This document shows, one piece after another, positions 9,385 to 18,787 of a stretch of DNA of 61,679 bases; the first letter of the stretch is position 1, and each line of letters begins with the position of its first letter. The notes under the pieces were generated by a model. It was given only the letters and a program-made list of their open reading frames with translations, was not told the DNA's origin and ran no database searches. Both the position numbers and the translations under genes were made by a program. The DNA is taken from positions 1 through 61,679 of the forward strand of contig CANGYR010000015.1 in NCBI GenBank assembly GCA_947458275.1, read 5' to 3'. The stretch comes from Chitinophagaceae bacterium. Its GTDB lineage: Bacteria; Bacteroidota; Bacteroidia; Chitinophagales; Chitinophagaceae.

Positions 9385-9753
9385 ATGATACAACAAGAGA
9401 GCAGACTAAATGTAGCAGACAACAGCGGCGCAAAAGAAGTATTATGCATTCGCGTATTGGGAAACAGTGGTCAGGACTATGCTAAAATTGGCGATAAAAT
9501 TGTTGTTACCGTAAAAGACGCCATACCTGCAGGCGGTGTTAAAAAAGGAACAGTTAGTAAAGCGGTAATCGTTCGTACCGTAAATAAATTAAGACGTAAA
9601 GACGGTTCTTACATTCGTTTTGATGACAACGCAGTTGTGTTGTTAAACAACTCCGATGAGCCAAGAGGTACGCGTATTTTCGGGCCTGTAGCGCGTGAGT
9701 TGAGAGATAAAGGTTACATGAAAATCATTTCTCTTGCTCCGGAAGTATTGTAA
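9385..9753 (+). CDS. rplN: 50S ribosomal protein L14
   Basis: The protein has 122 aa, beginning [18 protein letters not shown], with the family motif [20 protein letters not shown]. Length is exactly that of most bacterial L14. It forms part of the intersubunit bridge and binds L19. Confidence 0.97.
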   Translation: MIQQESRLNVADNSGAKEVLCIRVLGNSGQDYAKIGDKIVVTVKDAIPAGGVKKGTVSKAVIVRTVNKLRRKDGSYIRFDDNAVVLLNNSDEPRGTRIFGPVARELRDKGYMKIISLAPEVL

Positions 9754-9797
9754 GAGTATAAATTATTAAAAAGCAAAACAGCCAAAAGCTATATACA

Positions 9798-10136
9798 ATG
9801 AGTACAAGATTCAAACCAAAATTCAACATCAAAAAGGGGGATTCTGTAGTGGTGATCACCGGTGATGATAAAGATTTGAAAAAACCCCGTAAAGTGTTGG
9901 AAGTAATTACTGAGAAAGCACGTGTACTGGTAGAAGGTGTAAACATCGTTACCAAACACACGAAGCCTTCTGCTCAGAATACAAAAGGCGGCATCGTGAA
10001 AGTAGAAGCTCCTATAGCAATCAGCAATGTAATGCTTTGGGATGCAAAAACTGGCGGTCCGGCAAAAATAAAACGTACCAGAGAAAATGGTAAATTAATC
10101 AGAACATCTAAAAAATCAGGGGAGGTAATCAGATAA
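9798..10136 (+). CDS. rplX: 50S ribosomal protein L24
   Basis: The protein has 112 aa with the KOW motif ([16 protein letters not shown], residues 12-27) and the [11 protein letters not shown] segment. L24 starts 50S assembly. Its stop codon shares a base with the rplE start (TAATG at 10134-10138), so the two are probably translationally coupled. Confidence 0.97.
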   Translation: MSTRFKPKFNIKKGDSVVVITGDDKDLKKPRKVLEVITEKARVLVEGVNIVTKHTKPSAQNTKGGIVKVEAPIAISNVMLWDAKTGGPAKIKRTRENGKLIRTSKKSGEVIR

Positions 10137-10711
10137 TGAGCAACACAACTTATACTCCAAGACTCGCAGAAAAGTACAGCAAAGAAGTTGTACCTGCCTT
10201 AATGAAAAAATTCAGTTACAAAACTGTAATGCAAGCACCCAAACTAACCAAGATTTGTTTGAATCGCGGCGTGAATGGCGCTACTGCAGATAAAAAGTTA
10301 ATTGATATAGCTATTGAGGAGCTTTCTACCATTACCGGCCAGAAAGCTGTTTCTACTATGTCTAAAAAAGATATCTCTAACTTTAAACTTCGTAAAAACA
10401 TGCCCATCGGAGCAAGAGTAACGCTTCGCGGTGTAAAAATGTACGAGTTTTTAGACAGACTGGTATCTGTATCACTGCCACGTGTACGTGATTTCAAAGG
10501 TATTAACGAAAAGGCTTTTGATGGCCGTGGTAATTACACGTTGGGAGTTACTGAGCAAATCATTTTCCCTGAAATTGATATTGACAAGGTGAATAAAATC
10601 ACCGGATTGGATATCACTTTTGTTACAACTGCCAATACCAATGACGAGGCGTTTGAATTGTTGAAAGAGTTGGGTATGCCTTTTAAAAACATTAAAAAAT
10701 CTGAAAATTAA
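10136..10711 (+). CDS. rplE: 50S ribosomal protein L5
   Basis: The protein has 191 aa. [19 protein letters not shown] and [19 protein letters not shown] are family signatures. It binds 5S rRNA. Start overlaps the rplX stop by one base. Confidence 0.97.
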   Translation: MSNTTYTPRLAEKYSKEVVPALMKKFSYKTVMQAPKLTKICLNRGVNGATADKKLIDIAIEELSTITGQKAVSTMSKKDISNFKLRKNMPIGARVTLRGVKMYEFLDRLVSVSLPRVRDFKGINEKAFDGRGNYTLGVTEQIIFPEIDIDKVNKITGLDITFVTTANTNDEAFELLKELGMPFKNIKKSEN

Positions 10712-10714
10712 AAT

Positions 10715-10984
10715 ATGGCAAAAAAATCAATCGTAGCCAGACAAGCCAAAAGAGAGAAAATGGTTGTGCGTTATGCAGAAAAAAGAGCAGCATTGAAAGC
10801 TGAAGGTAACTACGCCGCTTTGGACCTGTTGCCCAAAAACGCTTCTCCTGTTCGTCTGAAAAACAGATGCCAGCTGACAGGTCGTCCAAAAGGATATATC
10901 CGTCACTTTGGTCTAAGTCGTTTGATGTTCCGCGACATGGCATTAGCAGGGAAAATTCCCGGTGTGAAAAAGGCAAGCTGGTAA
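10715..10984 (+). CDS. rpsN: 30S ribosomal protein S14, zinc-free type
   Basis: The protein has 89 aa, beginning [16 protein letters not shown], with the C-terminal [19 protein letters not shown]. Only one cysteine (CQLTGRP) is left where the zinc-ribbon form has four, so this is the long form that does not bind zinc. It starts 3 bp after rplE. Confidence 0.96.
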   Translation: MAKKSIVARQAKREKMVVRYAEKRAALKAEGNYAALDLLPKNASPVRLKNRCQLTGRPKGYIRHFGLSRLMFRDMALAGKIPGVKKASW

Positions 10985-11058
10985 TAAAGTTGATTCCGGA
11001 TATAGTATATCGGATCAAAAGAGAAAAAAATTAATCAAATCATTTAACAAACATAACA

Positions 11059-11457
11059 ATGGTAACTGATCCAATTGCAGATTATTTAACAAGAATTCGT
11101 AACGCTCAGATGGCGAATCACCGTATTGTTGAAATACCCGCCAGCAATATTAAAAAGCGCATTACCGAAATCTTGTACGATAAAGGATACATACTTAAAT
11201 ATAAGTTTGAGGAAGACAAAAAGCAGGGCTTGATTAAAATAGCACTGAAGTATGATCCTGCAACCAAACTTCCTGTAATACAGAGTATGGAAAGAATCAG
11301 CCGTCCGGGTCTTCGTACTTATGCTAAACCTGATGAGTTCAAGCGTGTTAAAAACGGACTTGGTATCTCTATCATCTCTACCTCAAAAGGGGTAATGACA
11401 GATAAAGAAGCTAAAGCACACAATGTAGGAGGAGAGGTTCTTTGCAGCATCTTCTAA
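11059..11457 (+). CDS. rpsH: 30S ribosomal protein S8
   Basis: The protein has 132 aa; DPIADYLTRIRNAQMA at the N-terminus and GISIISTSKGVMTDKEA near the C-terminus are the usual S8 blocks. It binds the central domain of 16S rRNA. Confidence 0.97.
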   Translation: MVTDPIADYLTRIRNAQMANHRIVEIPASNIKKRITEILYDKGYILKYKFEEDKKQGLIKIALKYDPATKLPVIQSMERISRPGLRTYAKPDEFKRVKNGLGISIISTSKGVMTDKEAKAHNVGGEVLCSIF

Positions 11458-11589
11458 TCAACTGCCTGTTTGAAAATGTAGAAATGTTATTTCAAACAGG
11501 TGTATAAAAATTACCTTAAGCCTTCTATACATGGCTGACCGTAATTAAACAGGTAGAAAAAAAATTAAAATCATTTTAAAAAAACAAAC

Positions 11590-12144
11590 ATGAGTCGTAT
11601 AGGAAAAAAGCCCGTTGAAGTTTTATCCGGTGTAACCATTACTGTTAGTAAGGATAATGTCATTTCGGTTAAAGGGCCTAAAGGAGAATTAAAACAAACA
11701 ATTGACAGAGATATCAAAGTTGATATCAAAGATAATACCGTTGAACTATCACGTCCTACTGACCAAATACGCCACCGTGCGCTTCATGGTCTGTATCGTT
11801 CGCTGATAGGTAATATGGTTAAAGGTGTTACCGATGGATTTAAAAAAGAATTGGAGCTGGTAGGGGTAGGTTACAAAGCCGCCAATCAGGGTAATATTCT
11901 GGATCTTTCTTTAGGCTACTCTCACAATATACTTTTTGAGATTCCTAAAGAGCTTAAATTGACTACAGCACAGGAAAAAGGTAAAAACCCGATCATTACT
12001 TTGGAGAGCATTGACAAACAATTACTAGGACAGGTTTGTGCTAAAATCCGCAGCTTACGTAAACCTGAACCATACAAAGGTAAAGGGGTTAAATTCGTTG
12101 GCGAAGTATTGAGAAGAAAAGCAGGTAAATCAGCGGGTAAATAA
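11590..12144 (+). CDS. rplF: 50S ribosomal protein L6
   Basis: The protein has 184 aa with the two duplicated L6 domains; the C-terminal block EPYKGKGVKFVGEVLRRKAG is diagnostic. It sits near the factor-binding site. The gap to rpsH is 132 bp, with no clear structure apart from a short ATTTCAAACAG repeat of the rpsH 3' region. Confidence 0.97.
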   Translation: MSRIGKKPVEVLSGVTITVSKDNVISVKGPKGELKQTIDRDIKVDIKDNTVELSRPTDQIRHRALHGLYRSLIGNMVKGVTDGFKKELELVGVGYKAANQGNILDLSLGYSHNILFEIPKELKLTTAQEKGKNPIITLESIDKQLLGQVCAKIRSLRKPEPYKGKGVKFVGEVLRRKAGKSAGK

Positions 12145-12193
12145 TTGAATAATTAAACTTCCGGCAGTATCGGAAAATAAAATAAAGATCAAA

Positions 12194-12547
12194 ATGAACA
12201 ACAAAACAAGCGCAAGACAAAAAATCAGGTATCGTATCCGCAAAAAAATCAGCGGAACTCCATCTGCTCCAAGATTGTCTGTTTTCAGAAGTAACACAGA
12301 TATCTACGCTCAGCTTATTGATGATCAAAATGGCGTAACAATTGCCGCTGCTTCATCAAAACAAAAAGATATCACAGCGCAGAAAGCTCCGAAAGTGGAA
12401 AAAAGCAAATTGGTGGGAGCAGCCATCGCACAAAAAGCCACTGAACTGGGCATTAAAAAAGTGATTTTTGATCGCAGTGGTTATGTTTACCACGGCCGTG
12501 TAAAAGCAGTAGCTGAAGGCGCCAGAGAGGGCGGTCTGGATTTTTAA
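12194..12547 (+). CDS. rplR: 50S ribosomal protein L18
   Basis: The protein has 117 aa: basic N-terminus, SVFRSNTDIYAQLIDD core and C-terminal VFDRSGYVYHGRVKAVAEGARE. It binds 5S rRNA together with L5. Confidence 0.97.
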   Translation: MNNKTSARQKIRYRIRKKISGTPSAPRLSVFRSNTDIYAQLIDDQNGVTIAAASSKQKDITAQKAPKVEKSKLVGAAIAQKATELGIKKVIFDRSGYVYHGRVKAVAEGAREGGLDF

Positions 12548-12581
12548 TATCAATTTTAGCAAAACATCAAACATCAAATAA

Positions 12582-13100
12582 ATGTCAAACGTAATTGTAA
12601 ATAAAATGAAGGCGGGCGACCTTGAACTCAAGGAAAAAGTTGTTGCCATCAATCGTGTGGTAAAAACTACCAAAGGTGGTCGTGCATTCAGTTTCTCTGC
12701 ATTGGTTGTTGTAGGTAATGAAGCCGGTGTGGTTGGTCATGGTCTCGGAAAAGCAAAAGAAGTTCAGGAAGCCATCACCAAAGGCATTGAAGATGCTAAG
12801 AAAAACCTTATTAAAGTGCCTGTGATGCATGGCACCATTCCTCACGATCAGCTGAGCAAAGAGGGTGCTGCAAAAGTATTGATCAGACCCGCTGCTCATG
12901 GTACCGGTGTAATCGCCGGAGGCAGTATGCGCGCTGTGTTGGAGTCTGCTGGTATTACAGACGTATTGGCAAAAAATCTTGGTTCTGCCAATCCGCACAA
13001 CGTGGTAAAAGCTACCATCAAAGCACTGGCCAGCCTGCGCGAACCGATTTCTGTTTCAAAAACAAGAAATGTTTCCCTGAAAAAAGTTTTCAATGGTTAA
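12582..13100 (+). CDS. rpsE: 30S ribosomal protein S5
   Basis: The protein has 172 aa. The double-stranded RNA-binding-like N-terminal domain shows [18 protein letters not shown] and the C-terminal domain shows [15 protein letters not shown] and [15 protein letters not shown]. It takes part in decoding accuracy. Confidence 0.97.
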   Translation: MSNVIVNKMKAGDLELKEKVVAINRVVKTTKGGRAFSFSALVVVGNEAGVVGHGLGKAKEVQEAITKGIEDAKKNLIKVPVMHGTIPHDQLSKEGAAKVLIRPAAHGTGVIAGGSMRAVLESAGITDVLAKNLGSANPHNVVKATIKALASLREPISVSKTRNVSLKKVFNG

Positions 13101-13135
13101 TTCAACCCATACATTGAACTCATAAAAATATTGAA

Positions 13136-13315
13136 ATGAAGAAGATAAAAGTAACTCAGATAAAAAGTGTAATTGACAGACCTGAACGTCAGAAAAGAAC
13201 AATGATTGCATTGGGCCTGAAAAAACTGAACGCATCTGTTGAAGTAGAAGCTACTCCTCAAATACTTGGTATGGTAACGAAAGTTAACCATTTAGTAAAA
13301 GTGGAGGAATTATAG
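13136..13315 (+). CDS. rpmD: 50S ribosomal protein L30
   Basis: This is a 59-aa gene, easy to miss because of its size. It begins MKKIKVTQIKSVID and continues with RPERQKRTMIALGLKKLN and the GMVTKVNHLVKVEE end, all typical of L30. It lies at the expected place between rpsE and rplO. An 8-bp word array starts on the last base of its stop codon. Confidence 0.95.
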   Translation: MKKIKVTQIKSVIDRPERQKRTMIALGLKKLNASVEVEATPQILGMVTKVNHLVKVEEL

Positions 13316-13408
13316 ATGAGGAGATGTGAAAATTTGGAGATGTGGAGATGATTTTAATTTTCTAATCTTCTAATTTTCAAATTTCCAAATCTTCAAATTT
13401 TCAAATTA
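13315..13408. repeat. Exact 8-bp word array with dyad between rpmD and rplO
   Basis: From 13315 to 13402 eleven octamers follow one another without a slip. The first five are of the GATGTGRA/AATTTGGA type, and from 13355 they are WAATNTTC, which is the reverse complement of GAAGATTW. The array is therefore a phased inverted repeat that keeps its 8-bp register across the centre. It shares its word (GAAGATKT/GAAAATTT) with the array at 43389-43444. No T-run terminator follows. Confidence 0.85.
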
Positions 13409-13452
13409 AAAAACGCGAGGGGCGATTCCCCGTAAGTATAAAATCAAATAAA

Positions 13453-13902
13453 ATGAAACTACATTCTCTCAAACCTGCAGAAGGTTCTACAAAAAAAGAA
13501 AAACGTATCGGACGTGGTGAAGCAAGCGGAAAAGGCGGCACCTCCACAAAAGGTAACAAAGGCGGACAAAGTCGCGCAGGTTACAAAAGTAAAAAAGCGC
13601 ACGAAGGTGGTCAGATGCCTATTCAGCGTCGTATCCCTAAACGCGGATTTACCAATATCAACCGCATTGAGTATAAAGTAATCAATATCGGCCAGGTAGA
13701 TCATTATTCAGAAAAATACGGTATCACTGAATTCAATCTGCAAAACCTTTACATCAATGGTCTGATTGGCCAAACAGACAGTGTTAAATTGCTTGGTAAC
13801 GGCGAAATAAAAGGAAAATTCACTTTCAAAGTAAATGCAGCCAGCGCTAAAGCCAAAGCTGCAGTTGAAGCCGCTGGCGGTACTGTTGAAATAGTTAAAT
13901 AA
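13453..13902 (+). CDS. rplO: 50S ribosomal protein L15
   Basis: The protein has 149 aa: N-terminal GRGEASGKGGTSTKGNKG glycine-rich loop, then GGQMPIQRRIPKRGF. It binds 23S rRNA late in assembly. It precedes secY by 65 bp, the usual order. Confidence 0.97.
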   Translation: MKLHSLKPAEGSTKKEKRIGRGEASGKGGTSTKGNKGGQSRAGYKSKKAHEGGQMPIQRRIPKRGFTNINRIEYKVINIGQVDHYSEKYGITEFNLQNLYINGLIGQTDSVKLLGNGEIKGKFTFKVNAASAKAKAAVEAAGGTVEIVK

Positions 13903-13967
13903 TTTACCGATATTTGTGACTCACGCAAAAAGCTGCATCATTTTAGCCAAAAAAATTATTTAATTCA

Positions 13968-15305
13968 GTGAAGAAGTTTATCAACACTATAAAAAATATC
14001 TGGAGCATAGAAGAACTTCGCAAGAAGATAATATTCACCATCATTCTTTTGTTTATCTATCGCGTTGGTTCTTACATCGTTCTACCCGGTATAGATCCCA
14101 ATAAATTAAGTAACCTCAGCGAAAGTGCCAACAAAGGCGTTTTAGGTTTGCTCGATGCCTTTGTGGGTGGAGCGTTTTCAAAAGCTTCTATATTCGCATT
14201 GGGTATCATGCCCTATATCTCGGCCTCCATCTTCATGCAACTTATGACGATTTTAGTTCCTCAAATGGCTAAAATTCAAAAAGAAGGAGAAAGCGGCAGA
14301 AAGAAAATCAATCAGTGGACAAGATACCTTACCGTTATTGTTACTGCATTCCAGGCTGCTGCCTATATCGGTTATTTGAAAAGTCCAGGGAATGCCGAAG
14401 CTTTGATTCCCGCATACGGTAATTTCTTCTGGGTATCTACTGTAATCATTCTCACCGTTGGTACATTATTCGTAATGTGGCTCGGAGAAAAAATTACAGA
14501 TAAAGGATTGGGCAATGGTACTTCACTCATCATCATGATTGGTATCCTCGCTCGCTTCCCTCAATCATTCGGACAGGAATGGTCAGCCAGAATTGCTCAG
14601 CGCGGCGCCGGCGGATTATTACTGATGCTTGTTGAAGTTATATTCCTCGTAGGCATCATCATGGGATTAATCATGCTGGTTCAGGGAACAAGAAAAGTTC
14701 CTGTAAGCTATGCAAAGCAAATTGTAGGCAACAAACAACTGGGAGGTGCACGTAATTTCCTTCCGCTGAAAGTCAACGCTGCGGGAGTTATGCCAATCAT
14801 CTTCGCTCAGGCAATTTTATTTCTGCCAACTATATTCTCAGGATTTACCAGTGAAGGTTGGGCAAAATATTTTACAGATCACACCAATGTTGTTTATATG
14901 ATTGTTTACTCTGTGTGTGTAATTGCTTTTACATTCCTTTACACTGCTTTGATATTCAACCCCAAGCAAATGGCGGATGAGTTGAAAAGGAACAACGGTT
15001 TCATTCCCGGAGTAAAACCCGGACAACCTACTGCTGATTATATCGGTACAATAATGGACAGAATCACACTCCCCGGAGCAGTATTGCTTGCGCTGGTAGG
15101 TATTTTGCCCGGTATATTTCAGTTGATTTTCAACATGTCTCAAGGGTTCTCTACTTTCTTTGGCGGAACATCTCTGCTGATTATGGTGGGTGTAATCTTA
15201 GATACATTGCAGCAAATAGAAACTCAGTTGCTGATGCGTCAGTATGATGGGTTGATGAACACCGGAAGAATTCAGGGCAGACAAGCGGTTCCTTCAGGCA
15301 TGTAA
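13968..15305 (+). CDS. secY: Preprotein translocase subunit SecY
   Basis: This 445-aa inner-membrane channel subunit has ten predicted membrane segments; the first is KKIIFTIILLFIYRVGSYI and the plug region GLLDAFVGGAFSKASIFALG follows. IMPYISASIFMQL is the family signature. It starts with GTG (13968), as no ATG is available nearby. With SecE and SecA it exports the many signal-peptide proteins in this window. The operon ends here at a strong terminator. Confidence 0.97.
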   Translation: MKKFINTIKNIWSIEELRKKIIFTIILLFIYRVGSYIVLPGIDPNKLSNLSESANKGVLGLLDAFVGGAFSKASIFALGIMPYISASIFMQLMTILVPQMAKIQKEGESGRKKINQWTRYLTVIVTAFQAAAYIGYLKSPGNAEALIPAYGNFFWVSTVIILTVGTLFVMWLGEKITDKGLGNGTSLIIMIGILARFPQSFGQEWSARIAQRGAGGLLLMLVEVIFLVGIIMGLIMLVQGTRKVPVSYAKQIVGNKQLGGARNFLPLKVNAAGVMPIIFAQAILFLPTIFSGFTSEGWAKYFTDHTNVVYMIVYSVCVIAFTFLYTALIFNPKQMADELKRNNGFIPGVKPGQPTADYIGTIMDRITLPGAVLLALVGILPGIFQLIFNMSQGFSTFFGGTSLLIMVGVILDTLQQIETQLLMRQYDGLMNTGRIQGRQAVPSGM

Positions 15306-15332
15306 AAAGGAACACTTCAAAATATTTTTTTT

Positions 15333-15371
15333 AAACCCCAACGTCACTGCGTTGGGGTTTGTTTTAATTTT
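15333..15371 (+). terminator. Rho-independent terminator after secY
   Basis: An 11-bp perfect stem (AAACCCCAACG with its complement, 15333-15343 and 15350-15360) with a 6-nt loop is followed by GTTTTAATTTT. This ends the S10-spc transcript and separates it from map. Confidence 0.9.
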
Positions 15372-15414
15372 GTGTCAGTCAGATTGAAAATAATACTTGA
15401 ATCTTTTAAGAACG

Positions 15415-16218
15415 ATGATTTATTATAAAACAGCGGAGGAAATAGTTTTAATGAGGGAAGCCTGTCTTTTGGTGGGGAAAGCCCATGCTGCAGCGGCTTC
15501 TTTACTCAAGCCCGGGATGACGACCATGCAGGTCAATGACATCGTAGAGCAATTTATTTTAGATAACGGCGGCAAACCTTCTTTTAAGAATTATCATGGA
15601 TTTCCTGCAGCCACCTGCATATCAATGAACGAAGCAGTGGTGCATGGTTTCCCTGGAGAACATGTTTTAAAAGAGGGGGATATTATTTCTCTTGACATTG
15701 GTATTTTTAAAAATGGATTTCATGGCGACAGCGCATATACGTATGCGATAGGAGAAGTGCCGGAAGAAATCAAAAGATTGCTCAGTGTAACGAAGCAGTC
15801 GCTTTATCTGGGTATTGCCAAAGCAGTGGCGGGAAACAGGGTAGGTGATATTTCCAATGCCATTCAGGAATTTACAGAAAAAAAACACGGCTACGGCGTA
15901 GTGAGGGAAATGGTAGGTCACGGATTGGGAAGGAATCTGCATGAAGATCCGCAAGTGCCTAATTACGGAAAAAAAGGATCAGGCCCAAAGCTCAAACCAG
16001 GCATGGTTATTGCCATTGAGCCGATGATAAATATGGGAGTGAAAGAAATTATTCACTTGAATGACGGCTGGACGGTATTGACAAAAGACAGAAAACCATC
16101 CGCTCATTTCGAACACGATGTGCATATCACCAAAGGAGATCCGGATATTCTTACTTCATTTGAAGAAATAGAGTTTGCTGAAAAAAACAATCCTAATTTG
16201 ACGTGGAGTTACTTTTAA
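15415..16218 (+). CDS. map: Methionine aminopeptidase type I
   Basis: This 267-aa enzyme removes the N-terminal methionine from new proteins. All five metal ligands of the pita-bread fold can be seen: Asp94 and Asp105 (SLDIGIF, HGDSAYTY), His169 (GHGLGRNLHE), Glu202 (IAIEPM) and Glu233 (FEHDVHIT). The ATG at 15415 gives the standard MIYYKTAEEI start; a TTG at 15397 is less likely. It follows secY as in many bacteria, but infA and the rpsM-rplQ block that normally come next are missing. Confidence 0.96.
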   Translation: MIYYKTAEEIVLMREACLLVGKAHAAAASLLKPGMTTMQVNDIVEQFILDNGGKPSFKNYHGFPAATCISMNEAVVHGFPGEHVLKEGDIISLDIGIFKNGFHGDSAYTYAIGEVPEEIKRLLSVTKQSLYLGIAKAVAGNRVGDISNAIQEFTEKKHGYGVVREMVGHGLGRNLHEDPQVPNYGKKGSGPKLKPGMVIAIEPMINMGVKEIIHLNDGWTVLTKDRKPSAHFEHDVHITKGDPDILTSFEEIEFAEKNNPNLTWSYF

Positions 16219-16248
16219 AAAATTGAAAAAATTTAAACACTAAAAAAA

Positions 16249-16379
16249 GTTTAGGGTTTAGCCGTTTAGATTATTTAGAATAAATGAATTTTAATTGATT
16301 GACTAAACTTCTAAACCACTCAAACCTCTGAAACTCTTAAACCGTTAAACCTCTCAAACCTCCCAATCCTCTGAAACAC
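16249..16379. repeat. Word array GTTTAG... then CTNAAACCN, running up to the next gene
   Basis: Four forward words (GTTTAGG, GTTTAGCC, GTTTAGAT, TATTTAGA, 16249-16279) are followed after a spacer by nine words of 8 or 9 bp of the form CTNAAACCN (16303-16379). The second set is roughly the reverse complement of the first. The array runs into the presumed start region of the flavoprotein at 16395. Confidence 0.75.
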
Positions 16380-16394
16380 ACAAAAACATTAGTA

Positions 16395-17615
16395 GTGATC
16401 GGCGGCGGAGCAGCGGGATTTTTTACCGCTGTAAATGCGGCAACGTTCAATCCTCAACTGCGCGTATTGATTATTGAGAAGAGCTCGAAATTGTTAAGCA
16501 AAGTGAAAGTGAGTGGTGGCGGGCGTTGCAATGTAACACATGCTTGCTTCAGCAATGTGGAAATGTCGGGAAATTATCCAAGGGGTGGTAAGTTTTTGAA
16601 ATCTGCGCTGCATCATTTTAGTACAAAAGATACAATCGACTGGTTTCGCCAAAGAGGAGTGGAATTAAAAACTGAAGCGGATGGCAGAATGTTTCCCGAA
16701 TCCAATACATCACAGACAATCATAGACTGTCTGATTGCGGAGGTGAATAAGTACAATATTGAGGTGATGATGAATACTGATGTTGAGCGAATTGAAATAT
16801 TGGAAAATCAATTTTATAATTTTAATATTATCTGCAGCAATCAGCGCATCATTGAAGCCAGTAGCATTTGTATTGCATGCGGCGGTTATCATAAATCATC
16901 CTCCTATGAATGGCTTACAAAAACAGGACACCACATTGAACATCCCGTGCCATCATTGTTCACATTCAATATCCCCAATAATAGCATAACAAAACTGATG
17001 GGTGTTTCTGTCTCCGACGTGTCAGTCAAAATAGCCGGAAAGAAATTGCAGCAAAGAGGTCCGTTGCTGATTACACATTGGGGATTAAGCGGTCCGGCTG
17101 TGCTTAAATTGTCTGCCTGGGGCGCACGGGATCTGGCGGAAGGCAACTATGATTTTACAGCCATCGTAAACTGGCTGCCCGATTTTCATGAACAATCGTT
17201 GAATGAAAAAATGCAGTTGCTTCGAAATGAGATAGCTTCTCAAAAAGTTTACAACAGAAATCCATTTGATTTTCCGGCAAGATTATGGGAGTATTTTCTG
17301 TCTGAAGCCGAAGTGAATAAAGATATTCGATGGGCAGACTTTCCTTCAAAGCAACAACATAAATTGGCGAAAATTATTTGTGGCCAGGAGTTTTTCGTAA
17401 AAGGAAAAACTACTTTCAAAGAGGAGTTTGTTACAGCAGGCGGAATCATGCTCAATGAAATCAATCCGTCAACCATGGAAAGTAAAATTGTGGAAGGGCT
17501 GTTTTTTGCAGGAGAGATTTTGAATGTGGATGGTGTTACCGGGGGATTTAATTTTCAAAATGCCTGGACAACCGGATGGATAGCCGCCAAGGCAATTGCA
17601 GAAAAAGTTCAATAA
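16395..17615 (+). CDS. BaiN/HI0933-family FAD-dependent oxidoreductase
   Basis: The protein has 406 aa from the GTG at 16395. The dinucleotide-binding fold opens VIGGGAAGFFTAVNA, followed by the family motif KVKVSGGGRCNVTHA and the C-terminal GVTGGFNFQNAWTTGWIA, all typical of the HI0933-like flavoprotein family of uncertain substrate. The start is doubtful: the first beta strand (KTLVV) lies before the GTG, and the only upstream in-frame candidate is a CTG at 16371, which is itself part of the repeat array. Cytosolic. The frame upstream is closed by TAA at 16338. The gene may be co-transcribed with map, since no terminator is seen between them. Confidence 0.88.
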   Translation: MIGGGAAGFFTAVNAATFNPQLRVLIIEKSSKLLSKVKVSGGGRCNVTHACFSNVEMSGNYPRGGKFLKSALHHFSTKDTIDWFRQRGVELKTEADGRMFPESNTSQTIIDCLIAEVNKYNIEVMMNTDVERIEILENQFYNFNIICSNQRIIEASSICIACGGYHKSSSYEWLTKTGHHIEHPVPSLFTFNIPNNSITKLMGVSVSDVSVKIAGKKLQQRGPLLITHWGLSGPAVLKLSAWGARDLAEGNYDFTAIVNWLPDFHEQSLNEKMQLLRNEIASQKVYNRNPFDFPARLWEYFLSEAEVNKDIRWADFPSKQQHKLAKIICGQEFFVKGKTTFKEEFVTAGGIMLNEINPSTMESKIVEGLFFAGEILNVDGVTGGFNFQNAWTTGWIAAKAIAEKVQ

Positions 17616-17655
17616 GTCATAAGCAATCAACAAATTGAGTAACTTGCTTTACTGA

Positions 17656-18750
17656 ATGAAAAAATTAGACAGGTACATACTATCAAAATATTTTACCACT
17701 TTTTTCTTCTGTTTATTGCTGTTGACTGCAATTGTAGTGGTGGTAGACATGAGCGAGAAGACAGAGGATTTTGTCAGATCAAAATTATCTGCCTATAAGA
17801 TTTTTACTGATTATTATCTTGCTTTCATTCCGCACATAGATGCGATGCTGTTTCCTCTTTTTGTATTTATTTCTGTAATTTTCTTCACTTCAAAAATGGC
17901 AGGCAGATCGGAAGTGATTGCCATTCTAAGCAGTGGAGTCAGTTTGAAAAGATTTTTGTTGCCCTATGCAGTAGGCGGAACTATGCTTGCCTTATTATTG
18001 TGGTTTGGCTATCAGTATCTCGTTCCTGTTGCTAACGGAAAATGGGCTGATTTTGAAAAGACCTACATAAATATTTTTGTAGACCCCAATTCATCCAACT
18101 CTTCTTATAAACAACACTTATATTTTCGTCTCGACAGCAATTCCTATGCCAGCATAAATGGGTATGATACCATTTCAAAGTCGGGGACCAATTTGTCTGT
18201 GAGCAGGATTGAAAAAAATAAGCTTACCTACAACCTTCGTGCAAACCGGTTTACCTGGGATACCGCCATTAAAAAATGGACACTGTATAATGTAATGGAA
18301 AGAAAAGTGAATACGATAGATGAATCAGTTGTGTATGCTCAGCAAGTATCCAAAGTATTCTCTTTCAGTCCTTCAGACCTCAGGAAGGACAATTATCTGA
18401 AAGACCAAATGACTTCTTCCGAATTGAAAGATTTTATTAAAAAAGAAAAAATGAGGGGATCTGAAATGCTCAGTACCCTACAGGTGGAACTGTACAATCG
18501 GGATGCCATCCCTTTTTCCGTATTGATTTTAACCATAATCGGAGCAATACTCGCTTGCAGAAAGGATAGGGGTGGAAGTGGGATACATTTGGCTTTGGGC
18601 GTTGTGATAAGTGTTTTATATATATTATTGAGTCGTCTGACGGTGGTTTTTGCAACCAAAGGCAATTTCTCACCTTGGCTGGCAGCCTGGCTTCCCAATC
18701 TTATCTTCGGCTGGCTGGCGGTGTATCTTTACAAAAGGGCCCCAAAATAA
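17656..18750 (+). CDS. LptF/LptG family lipopolysaccharide-export permease
   Basis: The protein has 364 aa with membrane segments near residues 13-35, 58-82 and 98-120, a periplasmic beta-rich domain (about 130-265) and three more segments at the C-terminus (PFSVLILTIIGAILACR onward). This is the layout of LptF/LptG (YjgP/YjgQ), inner-membrane parts of the LPS transporter. DRYILSKYFTTFFFCLLLL at the start fits. Bacteroidota often have several homologues, so I cannot assign F or G. It lies 40 bp after the flavoprotein. Confidence 0.9.
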   Translation: MKKLDRYILSKYFTTFFFCLLLLTAIVVVVDMSEKTEDFVRSKLSAYKIFTDYYLAFIPHIDAMLFPLFVFISVIFFTSKMAGRSEVIAILSSGVSLKRFLLPYAVGGTMLALLLWFGYQYLVPVANGKWADFEKTYINIFVDPNSSNSSYKQHLYFRLDSNSYASINGYDTISKSGTNLSVSRIEKNKLTYNLRANRFTWDTAIKKWTLYNVMERKVNTIDESVVYAQQVSKVFSFSPSDLRKDNYLKDQMTSSELKDFIKKEKMRGSEMLSTLQVELYNRDAIPFSVLILTIIGAILACRKDRGGSGIHLALGVVISVLYILLSRLTVVFATKGNFSPWLAAWLPNLIFGWLAVYLYKRAPK

Positions 18751-18787
18751 ATTATCAATTTTTTTAGTCAAACTTTCTTTCAAAACT

